The translations under genes and the position numbers were made by a program. From positions 3,079,501-3,143,500 of the forward strand of contig NZ_CP113088.1 in the NCBI RefSeq assembly GCF_026625145.1: 64,000 nt of DNA, in the 5' to 3' direction. Below, piece by piece: positions 1 through 10,552 of this stretch. The notes under the pieces are model-generated. The model searched no databases, was not told the DNA's origin, and was given only the letters and a program-made list of their open reading frames with translations. Each line of letters starts with the position of its first letter. The first letter of the stretch is position 1. Source of the stretch: Lacinutrix neustonica (GTDB lineage: Bacteria; Bacteroidota; Bacteroidia; Flavobacteriales; Flavobacteriaceae).

Positions 1-552
1 GCGTTCAATTATAATGCTTTAATTCACGGAGACGGTAGCGTAAATTATAATAATGTGGAAGCGAAGCACATCATCTTTGCTGAAGGTTTTGGAATACACA
101 AGAACCCCTATTTTAAGCATTTGCCTCTAGAAGGCACTAAAGGGGAGTTGGTTACCATCCATGCGCCCGACCTAAAACTAGATTTTGTTCTAAAATCAAG
201 CGTTTTTGTGATTCCATTAGGCAATGATTTATATAGAATAGGAGCTACTTACGAGCACAAAGATAAAACCAATACGATTTCAGCAGAAGCGAGAGAGCTG
301 CTCTTAAATAAGCTTAATACGTTTATCAATTGCCCTTTTGAGGTGGTCAATCAGGTTGCAGGAATACGGCCAACCGTTAAAGACAGAAGAGCTTTGGTAG
401 GAACACACAAAGCGTTTAAAAACTATCATATCCTCAATGGTTTAGGAACTCGAGGTGTAATGATCGCCCCCTATGTGGCTAAGCAGCTTTTTGAATCAAT
501 AGAACACCAAACACCTATAGAAGCCGTTATTGATAGTCGGCGTTTTGACTAA
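1..552 (+). CDS. FAD-dependent oxidoreductase, C-terminal part (cut by window edge)
   Basis: The reading frame is open from base 1, so the start and the Rossmann FAD-binding N-terminus lie upstream of the window. What remains is the substrate domain and C-terminus of a DAO/MnmC-type NAD(P)/FAD oxidoreductase: a central strand set (GELVTIHAPDL, PLGNDLYRIGATYEHKD) and the typical C-terminal FAD-contact segment around AGIRPTVKDRRALVG and NGLGTRGVMIAPYVA. The family oxidises amines or amino acids, or serves tRNA modification; the substrate cannot be told from this fragment. A GTG at 55 is internal and not the true start. Confidence 0.75.
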   Translation, partial: AFNYNALIHGDGSVNYNNVEAKHIIFAEGFGIHKNPYFKHLPLEGTKGELVTIHAPDLKLDFVLKSSVFVIPLGNDLYRIGATYEHKDKTNTISAEARELLLNKLNTFINCPFEVVNQVAGIRPTVKDRRALVGTHKAFKNYHILNGLGTRGVMIAPYVAKQLFESIEHQTPIEAVIDSRRFD

Positions 553-636
553 TAAGACGTTTTGTTAATCAATAGCTTATTTGCGTTACGGGTAGTAGCT
601 GAATCTTTTTTTATGAGATGGATGCCCAAAAAGCAT

Positions 637-1020
637 TTAAGATTTCCCTTTTGATTTATCGTAGCTCATAAAAAGGTTAATCCAAATATTGCGAGAAATT
701 CGAACAATGATGGGATAGAAAATAAGCATGACACTCACAATAGAAATAAAACCAACGGTTAGTGTACTTCCTAAAATGAAATAACTAATGACAAAAGCGG
801 CAACAGCAAAAGCGATACCAACCCCATAACTCACATACATGGAGCCGTAGAAAAATGAAGGTTCTATTTTGTATTTAGTATGACATTTCGAGCAGCGCTC
901 GTGCATTTCAAACAATTGAGACAAGGCGTATGGATTTTTATTTATGTACATGGATTCTTCATGACACTTGGGACAAACACCAGTAATTATAGCATATAAT
1001 TTTGAGCCTTTTTTAAACAT
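637..1020 (-). CDS. DUF983 family membrane protein
   Basis: This 127-residue protein has a zinc-ribbon-like N-terminus with two CxxC pairs (CPKCH near residue 16 and CSKCH near 43) followed by two hydrophobic segments (about residues 58-85 and 88-107). That layout is typical of DUF983 proteins, which are common in Bacteroidetes and Alphaproteobacteria and often sit near respiratory genes. The function is unknown; membrane location with a cytosolic zinc ribbon is inferred. It stands alone on the minus strand, divergent from the ABC-F gene downstream. Confidence 0.8.
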   Translation of the reverse strand: MFKKGSKLYAIITGVCPKCHEESMYINKNPYALSQLFEMHERCSKCHTKYKIEPSFFYGSMYVSYGVGIAFAVAAFVISYFILGSTLTVGFISIVSVMLIFYPIIVRISRNIWINLFMSYDKSKGKS

Positions 1021-1108
1021 ATAATTTAACGTACTTTTGCACTTTTATAATCAGAAACAAAAATAAGTTTTAAATGATTAAAACTTAGTAACATTAGTCA
1101 CAAATTCT

Positions 1109-3017
1109 ATGCTTAACATTCACAACTTATCCATTTCCTTTCAAGGCGAATATTTATTTGAAGATATTACTTTCAAATTGGGTAATGGCGACCGCATTGG
1201 TCTTATTGGTAAAAACGGCGCTGGAAAATCGACGATGTTAAAAATCCTTTCTAAAGAATTAGAACCCGATACAGGACAAATTGCTTCAGATAAGGAGTTG
1301 AAAATCGGATTTCTTAAACAAGATATCGACTTCGTTTTAGGACGCACCGTTTTAGAAGAGTCTTATCAGGCATTTACTGAAATTAAAGCGCTAGAAGAAC
1401 AAATGGATGCTATAAATCATCAGTTGGCCGAGCGTACAGACTATGAAAGTGAAGGGTATAACCAGTTGATGATTGACCTCAATGAAGTGCAACACCAGTA
1501 TGAGATTGTTGGTGGTTATAACTACAAAGGTGAAACCGAAAAAATCCTACAGGGATTAGGTTTTAAACGTGAACAATTTGATAATTTAACCGATACCTTT
1601 TCAGGCGGGTGGCGTATGCGTATTGAGCTAGCAAAATTATTATTACAAAATAATGATGTGCTATTACTCGATGAACCTACCAATCACTTAGATATAGAAT
1701 CTATTATTTGGTTGGAAGGGTTTTTAAAGAATTACTTTGGAGCAGTAGTTATTGTATCGCACGATAAAATGTTTTTAGATAACGTAACGAATCGTACTAT
1801 AGAAATTTCATTAGGACGTATTTATGATTATCCTAAACCCTACACAAAATATCCGGTACTGCGTGAAGAATTGCGAACCCAGCAATTGGCGTCACAGAAA
1901 AACCAGCAGAAGCAAATTGAACAGACCGAAAAACTAATAGAGAAATTTAGAGCCAAAGCCAGTAAGGCAACAATGGCACAATCTCTCATTAAAAAATTAG
2001 ATAAAATAGATCGCATTGAAGTTGATGAAGATGATAATAGTGTGATGACTTTAAATTTTCCGGTGTCTATTACTCCTGGTAAGATTGTGGTAGAAACCAA
2101 TGGTGTCTCTAAAAACTATGGAGAGAATCAAGTATTATCTAATATTGATTTGTTAATTGAACGCGATGCAAAAACCGCTTTTGTTGGACAAAACGGACAA
2201 GGAAAATCGACTTTAGCAAAAATTTTGGTTGGCGATTTAAAGCATGATGGACATTTAAAATTGGGACACAACGTGCAAATTGGGTATTTCGCACAAAATC
2301 AGGCAGAATATCTTGATGGGAGTAAAACCGTTTTAGATACCATGATCGATGCTGCCAATGAGACGAATAGAAGCAAGGTGCGGGATATTTTAGGATCCTT
2401 TTTGTTTAGAGGCGATGAAGCAGAAAAGTACGTAAGAGTACTTTCTCGGTGGAGAACGAAACCGTTTAGCGTTGGCCAAATTAATGCTGCAGCCGTTTAA
2501 TGTGCTTATTATGGATGAGCCAACAAATCATTTAGACATCAAATCTAAAAATGTGTTAAAGGATGCCTTGAAACGTTTTGAAGGTACCCTTATTTTAGTA
2601 TCCCATGATCGTGATTTTCTACAAGGCTTAACGTCTACGGTGTACGAATTTAAAGATGAGAAAATAAAAAAGTATTTGGGTGATGTGGATTACTACTTAG
2701 AACAACGTCAAGTTGAAAATCTTCGAGAAGTAGAAAAACGTACCGTAATAAAGGACGCACCTAAAGAAAAAAACAAACAGTCTTATGAAGATCAAAAAAA
2801 ATTAAAATCTTTAAATAATAAGCTGAGTAATACAGAATCTAAAATCAATCAACTAGAGAAGGAGATTAAGGAGATTGATGTGGAATTAGCCACTAATTAT
2901 GATGTCGCGGTTGCAAAGGAAAACTTCTTTGCTAATTACCGGAACAAGAAAAAGGAATTGGAGCGCTTAATGGGGAAATGGGAAGAGATTACCTTAGAAT
3001 TAGAAGATTACGCTTAA
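1109..3017 (+). CDS. ABC-F family ATPase (one indel in second signature motif)
   Basis: This is a soluble ABC protein with two ATPase domains and no membrane segments, as in ABC-F factors that act on ribosomes. Domain 1 has Walker A GKNGAGKST (about residue 37), signature FSGGW and Walker B LLLDEPTNHLD; domain 2 has GQNGQGKST, a second signature and LIMDEPTNHLD. A C-terminal coiled coil (about residues 560-635) fits the Uup-like branch. The frame breaks at 2444-2449, where TCTCGG replaces TCTGG inside the second LSGGE motif; removing one base restores a 635-residue protein of normal family length. I read the break as a sequence error, not decay. Confidence 0.88.
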
Positions 3018-3093
3018 TCTTTTTAAGGTTATTTTAACACATAGCCGTTAAACTAAGGGTTAATTTTGTCGTCTTACCATCAAAAATAGGTTA

Positions 3094-4232
3094 ATGCGCA
3101 AAATTATAATTTCCATTTTAGGAGTTTTACTTATTCTAGCTTCTTTATATATAGCTAAAAGTCTTATAGCCAATAAAAACAAACCAAAACCCGTACAAGC
3201 CAAGGTGATTAAAACGGTGTTTACCGATACGGTACAAAACACAACGATCCCTATAATTATACCTGCTAATGGCAGTTTAACAGCCAAACGACGTTTGGAA
3301 TTATATGCGGAGGTACAGGGCGTGTTTAGAACTGGAAGCAAACTTTTTAAACCAGGTCAAAAGTACAGTGCAGGACAAACACTCATTCGTATAGACGCCG
3401 CAGAATATTATGCCAGTGTGCAATCTGCTAAGAGCAATCTTTATAACTCGTTGGCGGCCATAATGCCCGATTTACGCTTAGACTTTCCGGAGGTATTCAA
3501 TAAGTGGCAAACCTATCTCAACGGTTTTGATTTAAACAAAACCACACCCAAGTTACCGTAAATGACTTCCGAAAAGGAAAATTATTTTATTACGGGTAGA
3601 GGTATTGTTACTAATTATTACAATGTTAAAAATTTAGAACAACGTCTATCAAAATATAACATCAAGGCACCGTTTACAGGAATTTTAACCGAAGCTTTGG
3701 TTACAGAAGGTTCCTTGATTAGAAGTGGGCAAAAATTAGGTGAGTTTATAGATGCCACAACTTATGAAATGGAAGTGGCGCTAAGCAAAACCTACGCGAG
3801 TTTACTTAAAGTTGGTGAAGCGGTTGTTCTTAATAATTTAGAAGGCACAGAAACTTATAACGGAACCATTTCTAGAGTTAATGGAAGTATTGATGCTACA
3901 ACCCAAACCATTACCGCTTATATTGAAGTGAAAAATGAGGCTCTAAAAGAAGGCATGTACTTAGAAGCGCAATTAGACGCCAAACAAGAAACGAATGCCA
4001 TAGAGATAGACCGGAATTTATTATTGGAGCGTCAGCAAATTTTTGTTATTAAAGATAGCTTATTGGATGTTATAGAGGTCAAGCCCGTTTATTTTTCAGA
4101 GACTAAAGTGATTTTAAAAGGCGTCCCAAATGGAACGGTCATCCTTAAGCGTCCGGTGCCTGGTGCGTATTCGGCATGTTGGTGAAAGCTTTTGAGGAAA
4201 AGGGAACAGAAGAACCAAACGTTAAAAAGTAA
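3094..4232 (+). CDS. RND efflux membrane-fusion (adaptor) protein, HlyD/AcrA type (stop codon and indel)
   Basis: This is the periplasmic adaptor of the tripartite pump encoded by the next two genes. It has an N-terminal signal anchor (about residues 3-22), a short coiled-coil hairpin flanked by lipoyl-like halves (AEVQGVFRTGSKLFKPGQ and NIKAPFTGILTEALVTEG) and a beta-barrel region. Two defects occur: CCGTAA at 3556-3561 puts a stop where CCAGAA (Pro-Glu) is expected, and TCGG at 4171-4174 replaces TCTGG, shifting the last 19 codons. Correcting both gives 379 residues ending two bases before the pump start at 4235. Both sites match the recurrent CCAGA/TCTGG error. Confidence 0.87.
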
Positions 4233-4234
4233 TC

Positions 4235-7200
4235 ATGAGAAAATTAATTGCTTACTTTATAAAATATCACGTGGCCGTGAATGTTTTTATTTTGGCCTTT
4301 TTTGCTTTTGGTATTCTTGGCGTTTTGTCTTTAAAATCGTCTTTTTTTCCGCTAGTAGATTCTAAAATTATTAATGTAAACATTACCTATCCAGGAGCCT
4401 CCCCTCAAGAAATTGAAGAAGGGATTGTACTTCAGATTGAAGATAATCTTAAAGGATTAAAAGGCATAGATCGGGTAACTTCGGTATCGCGAGAAAATAG
4501 TGGAACGATTACAGTAGAAATTGAAAAAGGCGAGAATATTGACTTCATGTTACTTGAAGTTAAAAACGCTGTAGATCGGGTGCCTTCCTTTCCTACGGGG
4601 ATGGAGCCGCTCATCGTGGCCAAGCAAGAAGAAATACGTCAAACGATTTCCTTTGCTTTGAGTGGAGATGACATTCCGCTGGCAACGTTAAAGCAAATTG
4701 GACGGCAGGTAGAAAACGATTTACGGCGTATTGATGGCATCTCTCAAATTCAAGTCTCCGGGTATCCTGCTGAAGAAATTGAAATTGCGGTTAATGAAGC
4801 TAATTTATTAGCCTATAACTTGACGTTTAATGAAGTCGCGCAAGCCGTAAGTGCCTCTAATATATTGGTAACGGGAGGCACGATAAAAACAGATGCTGAA
4901 GAATATTTAATTAGAGCGAATAACCGGGCCTACTATGGCGATGAGCTGTCTAATGTTATCATTAGGGCATCCAATGATGGGAAAACAGTACGGTTAAAAG
5001 ATGTGGCGATTATTCGTGATCGCTTTTCTGAAACACCGAATGCGACGTATTTTAATCAAAAATTATCCCTAGATATCACGGTAACCAGCACCAATAATGA
5101 AGATTTAATTTCCTCTGCAGATAAAGTTAAAGACTATATAGAAGATTATAATCAGAAATACAACAATGTCCGATTAGATGTCGTGCGCGATTTATCTATC
5201 ACGCTTAATCAGCGTACTAAATTATTGACAGAAAATGCCGTAATAGGAATGGTTTTAGTGTTGGTGTTCCTATCGCTTTTCCTAAACACACGCTTAGCGT
5301 TTTGGGTGGCTTTTGGTTTGCCTATTTCGTTTTTAGGGATGTTTATTTTTGCGGGGCAGTTTGATGTGACTATTAACGTGCTGTCTTTGTTCGGAATGAT
5401 TATCGTTATTGGTATTTTGGTAGATGATGGTATCGTTATTGCAGAAAACATTTACCAGCATTATGAAAAAGGGAAAACCCCTCAGCAAGCAGCCATAGAT
5501 GGGACTATGGAAGTGATTCCACCAGTGGTTTCTGCTATTATTACGACGCTTCTAGCCTTCTCCTTATTTCTATTTTTAGAAAGTCGTATTGGAGAATTTT
5601 TTAGTGAAGTGTCCGTGATTGTCATCTTAACATTGCTCGTGTCATTGGTTGAGGCACTTATTATTCTACCGGCACATTTAGCGCATTCAAAAGCGTTAAG
5701 AACACAAGTTGTTGAGGAGAATCCTTCGAAAATGAAGCAATTCTTTTCTAAAATGCGTGTGATAAATAAAGCAGGAGACAATTTCATGGTATTCTTAAGG
5801 GATAAAGTGTATACACCTGCCATAACCTTTGTACTTCAATTTAAAATGTTGTCTCTTGGTCTTTTTGTCGCCTTACTGGTATTAACTTTTGGCGCGATTG
5901 GTGGCGGGGTGATTGGAGTCACCTTATTTCCTTCTATTGCCAGTGATACTGTTTCTATTGAATTGGATATGCCTAATGGAACGAATGTAAGGGTGACCGA
6001 TTCTATTATTTCAATGATTGAAGAAAAGGCGTTTATTGTAAATAAAGAGTTTACTGAAAAATATTTTAAAGACAGTGATAAACAACTTTTTGAAAATACA
6101 ATCCTAACACTCAACAGTAGTTCTAGCGCACGATTACGTATTAATATGTTACCAGGAGAAGAGCGGCCGAGACGCCATTCAATCTTCGTTAGTCGCTAAT
6201 AGACTAAGAGAGTTAGTAGGCCCAGTAATAGGAACTGAGCGGTTAATTTTTGGATCTGGAGGTAATTTTGGAGGAAGTCCCGTTTCTGTGGCCCTTTTAG
6301 GAAACAATATAGAAGAATTAAAGGCGGCGAAAATAGAATTGAAACAAACATTAGAATCGAATCCATTATTAAAAGATGTTGAGGATAATGATCCTGCGGG
6401 GATTAAAGAAATTCGCATACAACTTAAAGAGAGCGCCTATTTACTAGGTTTAGATTTAAGAACTATAATGAGCCAAGTACGTGCTGGTTTTTTTGGTGTT
6501 CAGGCACAGCGCTTTCAGCGCGGTCAAGATGAAATACGCGTTTGGGTGCGTTACGATAGAAGTAATCGGGCTTCGATTAATGATTTAGACGACATGCGCA
6601 TCGTAACACCAACGGGGCAACGGGTCACATTAAAAGACATTGCGGTGTATTCTATAGCTCGGGGAGATGTCGCTATAAATCACCTGGAAGGACAACGTGA
6701 GATTAAGGTGTCGGCAGATTTAAAAGACCCTAGTACCAGTGCAACGGATATTTTAGAGGATATAAAAACAGTCACCATACCACAATTACAATCTAAGTAC
6801 CCAACAATTTCAGCCTCATTTGAAGGTCAGAATAGAGAGAAAGATAAGCTAGTAGGTTCTCACGGGCACTGCTGGCATTCCAATTTTATTGCTTATTTAT
6901 ATTACCATAGCCTTCACCTTTAGAAGTTATAGTCAGCCCATTTTATTACTTTTATTAGTGCCATTTAGTTTAACGGCTGTGGCTTGGGGACACTGGTTGC
7001 TTGGTTTCCCTGTTAACGTATTATCACTTTTAGGTATTATCGCGCTTATTGGTATTATGGTTAATGACGGTTTAGTATTGATAGGCAAGTTTAATAGTAA
7101 TCTAAAAGAAGGGATGACCTTTGATGTCGCTTTATCTGAAGCAGGGAAATCACGCTTTAGGGCTATATTTTTAACGTCATTAACAACCGTTGCAGGATTA

Positions 7201-7434
7201 GCACCGCTTCTTTTAGAAAAAAGTAGACAAGCTCAATTTTTAAAGCCTATGGCCATTTCCATCTCTTTTGGTATCGCTTACGCCACGATATTAACACTTT
7301 TAGTGTTGCCACTTTTCTTAGCATTTAGCAATGATATTAAGAAAAACACCAAATGGTTAATTACAGGTAAAGACGTAAGTAAAGAAGAAGTAGAACGGGC
7401 TATTAAGGAACAAAATGAAGAAAATGAATATTAA
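4235..7434 (+). CDS. RND family efflux pump permease, AcrB/HAE type (two indels)
   Basis: This inner-membrane proton-driven exporter has the RND layout of twelve membrane helices and two large periplasmic loops: a first helix at residues 10-30, the helix 4 region with GILVDDGIVIAENI, and the matching repeat GIMVNDGLVLIGKFN in the second half. Two frame breaks, at 6167-6173 (CCGAGAC for CCAGAC) and 6858-6866 (TCTCACGG for TCTCTGG), split it into three open pieces; repair yields 1065 residues, the normal family length. It lies between adaptor and TolC in one operon and overlaps the TolC gene by 20 bases. The exported substrate is unknown. Confidence 0.9.
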
Positions 7435-8743
7435 ACACACCATTCTTTTTAGTCTTTTTACGGGGTTACAAATCATATCTGCACAACAACTGCTAACTCC
7501 AGAACGTGCCGTTGCGCTAGCACTTGAGAATAATTACGGTATTAAAATAGCCAATAAAAATACAGATGTAGCCGAGAATAACTCAGGTATTTTAAATTCA
7601 GGATACCTGCCAACACTTACTGGTAATGCGGGGGCTACAATCGACAAGCAAAATACAGAAGGAGAGCTAGCCAATGGAGAAGTTCGCGTTGCTAATGGGG
7701 CTGAGACTCGGCGATATAACGCCTCAGTAAATTTAAATTACACATTGTTTGATGGTTTAGGGCGCTTGTATAATTACAAACGTTTAAAAGAAGAATACCA
7801 ATTGTCTGAGCTGGAAGCTCGAGAAACGATTGAAACAACAATCATTCAATTGTTTTCTATTTATTATAGAATCGCTCAACTTTCAGAAAATACAGAGGTT
7901 CTACAACAAACTATTGTGATCTCAAGAGATCGATTAAAACGTGCAGGATATCAATTTGATTATGGGCAAAGCACAAAATTAGCGGTTTTAAATGCTGAAG
8001 TAGACATTAATAATGATAGTATTAGTCTTATAAATACGAAACAAGATTTGAAGAATACCAAGCGTGATTTAAAAGTGGTGTTAGGGAATTCCTTTTCAGA
8101 AGACTTTAACGTCGATACGGATATTGATTTTTTAATAGCACTAAATAAAACAGCGCTTCTTGAAAAAACAAAAGCGAACAATGTGGCTTTACTTCAAACA
8201 GAAAAAAATATTGCGATGCGTCAGTTTGATATAAAGACTAACAGAGCACAGTTTTTGCCAACCGTTGGTTTGGTGGGGTCTTATGGTTGGAACGAGTCAT
8301 CTAACAACAGTCCTTTAGCCTTTACACTTCAAAGTACCTCTTCAGGCGTTTCAGCTGGTTTAAATTTAACATGGAACTTATTTGATGGTGGGAGCACGAT
8401 CACCCGTGTTCGTAATGCGAAAATAGCGCTTGAAAATCAACAATTGCAAAAAGAGCAATTGGTACTTTCAATGGAGCGTGATTTTGAAAATGCCTGGGAT
8501 GATTATGAAAATAAATTAACTATTTTTAGAGTACAGGAAAAGAATATTAAGACCGCACAAAGCAACTTCGACAGATCTCAGGAGCAATTTAAAATTGGTC
8601 AGGTGAATTCTATAGAGTTTAGACAAGCACAGCTAAACCTCATAAATGCAGAGTTAAGTAGAAATCAGGCAAAATATGAAGCCAAGTTATCAGAGTTAAC
8701 ACTATTACAATTAGCAGGCGAATTGTTAAATGTTCAATATTAG
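7415..8743 (+). CDS. TolC family outer-membrane efflux protein
   Basis: This intact 442-residue protein has an N-terminal signal peptide (cleavage likely after ISAQQ, about residue 24) and two repeats of long coiled helices separated by strands, for example YNASVNLNYTLFDG and GVSAGLNLTWNLFDGG, the paired beta-barrel signatures of TolC-type channels. It forms the outer-membrane exit duct for the RND pump encoded immediately upstream, and its start lies inside the pump gene, so translation is probably coupled. Confidence 0.9.
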   Translation: MKKMNIKHTILFSLFTGLQIISAQQLLTPERAVALALENNYGIKIANKNTDVAENNSGILNSGYLPTLTGNAGATIDKQNTEGELANGEVRVANGAETRRYNASVNLNYTLFDGLGRLYNYKRLKEEYQLSELEARETIETTIIQLFSIYYRIAQLSENTEVLQQTIVISRDRLKRAGYQFDYGQSTKLAVLNAEVDINNDSISLINTKQDLKNTKRDLKVVLGNSFSEDFNVDTDIDFLIALNKTALLEKTKANNVALLQTEKNIAMRQFDIKTNRAQFLPTVGLVGSYGWNESSNNSPLAFTLQSTSSGVSAGLNLTWNLFDGGSTITRVRNAKIALENQQLQKEQLVLSMERDFENAWDDYENKLTIFRVQEKNIKTAQSNFDRSQEQFKIGQVNSIEFRQAQLNLINAELSRNQAKYEAKLSELTLLQLAGELLNVQY

Positions 8744-8909
8744 ATAGATAAGTGCCCTGAAGTGCTAAAAGCGTTACGTCGACAAATTAAGGATAATTGG
8801 GGTTTAACGGCTGAAAACAAAATATAAAGATGCAGTTCATCGAAAATTTTTGCATTTAAACCTTATTAAGTTTAGTTTTACGTTGTAATAAGACCTAAAC
8901 TTAACCTAC

Positions 8910-9728
8910 ATGAATACTTTGAAAATTACTTTTTTCTGCTTTTTTACAACGCTTTTTAGCTTCTCACAAGTTCCCGATATCGAAAAATCCGCATTAATGG
9001 CCTTGCATAATGCCACTAATGGGGCAGAGTGGAACACCAAGTGGGACGTTTCCCAACCTGTTGATACGTGGCATGGTATTACTGTAGAGGATCATAGTGT
9101 TGTTGCCATTAATTTGTCATTCAATAACCTTCAAGGTACCCTACCTCAAGAGTTAGGAAACTTAACCAAGTTACGTTCTCTTAATGTTGGGTTGAATAAA
9201 ATAGAAGGAGAGATTCCTGAGAGCTTAGCAAACTTGAAAGCATTAACCTCTTTAGAATTGTTTTTAAATCAATTCACTGGTACTATTCCCATTTTCATCG
9301 CAGACCTTAAAAATTTAAAAACATTAGCACTATATAGTAATGCTTTTACAGGATCAATTCCATTAGAATTGATGACTTTAAAGAATTTAGAAATACTACA
9401 ATTAGGTAGTAACTTTCTAACAGGAACGATTCCAAATGAAATGTTAGCCCTAACAAAACTTAAAAAATTAAGTTTAATTGATAATAAATTTGAAGGTATT
9501 ATACCTGTAGAGTTAAGTGATCTCTCTAATTTAGAGGAGCTTATTCTTTCAGAGAATAAACTTACAGGCAACTTGCCTTTACAATTTAGCAAATTATCTA
9601 ACCTTAATACTTTAATGGTGAGTGATAATGACATGGATGCCGATTATGTTACAGTGGTTGGCGATAAGGCGTATATAAAACAAATGTTAACGACTTACAA
9701 TAATAGCTATGTTGCAGATAGAGACTAA
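8910..9728 (+). CDS. Secreted leucine-rich-repeat protein
   Basis: This 272-residue protein has a signal peptide (about residues 1-20) followed by an N-terminal cap with WNTKWDVSQPVDTWHGI, which resembles the cap of plant-type LRR proteins. About seven repeats of roughly 24 residues follow, with the LxxLxLxxNxLxGxIPxxLxxL pattern from residue 65 to 245. Such proteins in Flavobacteria are exported and thought to bind ligands or surfaces; the ligand is unknown. It has no C-terminal sorting domain visible and is followed by a good terminator. Confidence 0.85.
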   Translation: MNTLKITFFCFFTTLFSFSQVPDIEKSALMALHNATNGAEWNTKWDVSQPVDTWHGITVEDHSVVAINLSFNNLQGTLPQELGNLTKLRSLNVGLNKIEGEIPESLANLKALTSLELFLNQFTGTIPIFIADLKNLKTLALYSNAFTGSIPLELMTLKNLEILQLGSNFLTGTIPNEMLALTKLKKLSLIDNKFEGIIPVELSDLSNLEELILSENKLTGNLPLQFSKLSNLNTLMVSDNDMDADYVTVVGDKAYIKQMLTTYNNSYVADRD

Positions 9729-9753
9729 CGAGAAAATAAATAAATATTTTTAA

Positions 9754-9790
9754 AAGAGTTAACGTAACGGTTGACTCTTTTTTATTTTTA
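9754..9790 (+). terminator. Rho-independent terminator after the LRR gene
   Basis: Ten-base stem AAGAGTTAAC / GTTGACTCTT with a short loop and one wobble pair, followed by a T-rich run. It sits 25 bases after the LRR stop codon. Confidence 0.8.
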
Positions 9791-9805
9791 CAAAAAAGGG
9801 AAACC

Positions 9806-9988
9806 ATGTTTGAACATTTTTTTCAATGCCCCTATTGTTGGGAAACCATATCTATGTTATTAGATCCAAGTGTAAATAAACACACTTATGTTGAGGATTG
9901 TGAGGTTTGTTGTAACCCTATACAGGTAACACCACATTTTATTGACGCGGAACTTGTTGGTTTTGAGGCTTTAAATATTGAGCAATAA
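9806..9988 (+). CDS. CPXCG-motif cysteine-rich small protein
   Basis: A 60-residue protein with CPYCWE at residues 8-11 and a second pair CEVCCNP near residue 35, matching the small CPXCG cysteine-rich family found in many Gram-negative bacteria. The four cysteines probably bind zinc or iron. The function is unknown. It is the last protein gene before the initiator tRNA and therefore probably the last chromosomal protein gene before the element. Confidence 0.8.
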   Translation: MFEHFFQCPYCWETISMLLDPSVNKHTYVEDCEVCCNPIQVTPHFIDAELVGFEALNIEQ

Positions 9989-10006
9989 TTTTTTGCAAAT
10001 AAATAC

Positions 10007-10036
10007 TTGTAATATATAAAAAGCATCGTATATTTG
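10007..10036 (+). promoter_or_regulatory. Promoter of the tRNA gene, Bacteroidetes sigma-A type
   Basis: TTG at 10007-10009 is followed after 19 bases by TATATTTG at 10029-10036, an exact match to the Bacteroidetes -7 consensus TAnnTTTG. The tRNA starts 71 bases downstream, leaving a processed leader. Confidence 0.7.
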
Positions 10037-10107
10037 CAGTCCTAAATAATCAGATCGGCATTATGAACCGAAAGTTAAAAGCTAAAAAGAGGATTTAGAC
10101 AGTATAT

Positions 10108-10180
<73 letters not shown>

Positions 10181-10192
10181 CTAGTAAAATCA

Positions 10193-10226
10193 AGCCTTTC
10201 AAGAAATTGAAAGGCTTTTTTTATTT
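10193..10226 (+). terminator. Terminator after the initiator tRNA
   Basis: Stem AGCCTTTCAA / TTGAAAGGCT with a four-base loop, then TTTTTTATTTT. It begins 13 bases past the tRNA 3-prime end. Confidence 0.85.
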
Positions 10227-10406
10227 TACATAGTACAGAATAAGTACAGAATAATGGCAATCTCAGCATTCAATAGTTTTTAATACCAAATGCTTCTTTT
10301 TGATTATAATCGATATGAATTTTAGGGTTGAATAATAAATTCTGCCAAACCACAACCTTACTTCTTAATAAGGGAAGTTTATTATCATACAATATACCCG
10401 CAATTT
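10227..10406. other. Non-coding left end of the element
   Basis: No plausible gene lies between the tRNA terminator and the leader repeat. The stretch is AT-rich and contains a short direct repeat of GTACAGAATAA (10232-10256). If the tRNA is the attachment site this is the element's outer left end, where recombinase arm sites would be expected; I cannot identify them. Confidence 0.4.
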
Positions 10407-10537
10407 AAACTCGTAAAATACTTCCATCAAAAGACTACGGCATAAAGCCAACGCTTCTTCCCCCACTCATTTATTCCGTTTCCTTTTGAGCCAAGATTTT
10501 ATCTTCCGTTTGGTTCCTGCTCAAATATTGTTTAATC
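10407..10537 (+). repeat. Leader repeat copy 1, upstream of parB-like gene
   Basis: About 130 bases that recur at 12454-12584 with roughly 80 percent identity by eye. Both copies end 13-16 bases before a start codon. Conserved blocks include the AAAAGACTACGGCATAAAGCC segment and a TTTGAGC / GCTCAAA inverted pair (10492 and 10519 regions) that could form a stem. It probably contains a shared promoter or regulatory leader. Confidence 0.7.
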
Positions 10538-10552
10538 TAAAATTTGAGTATT

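Noticed and set aside
4235..7434. Programmed ribosomal frameshifting as explanation of the RND breaks
   Set aside because: No slippery heptamer or downstream pseudoknot is seen, both +1 and -1 changes occur in unrelated genes, and some sites are stops rather than shifts.
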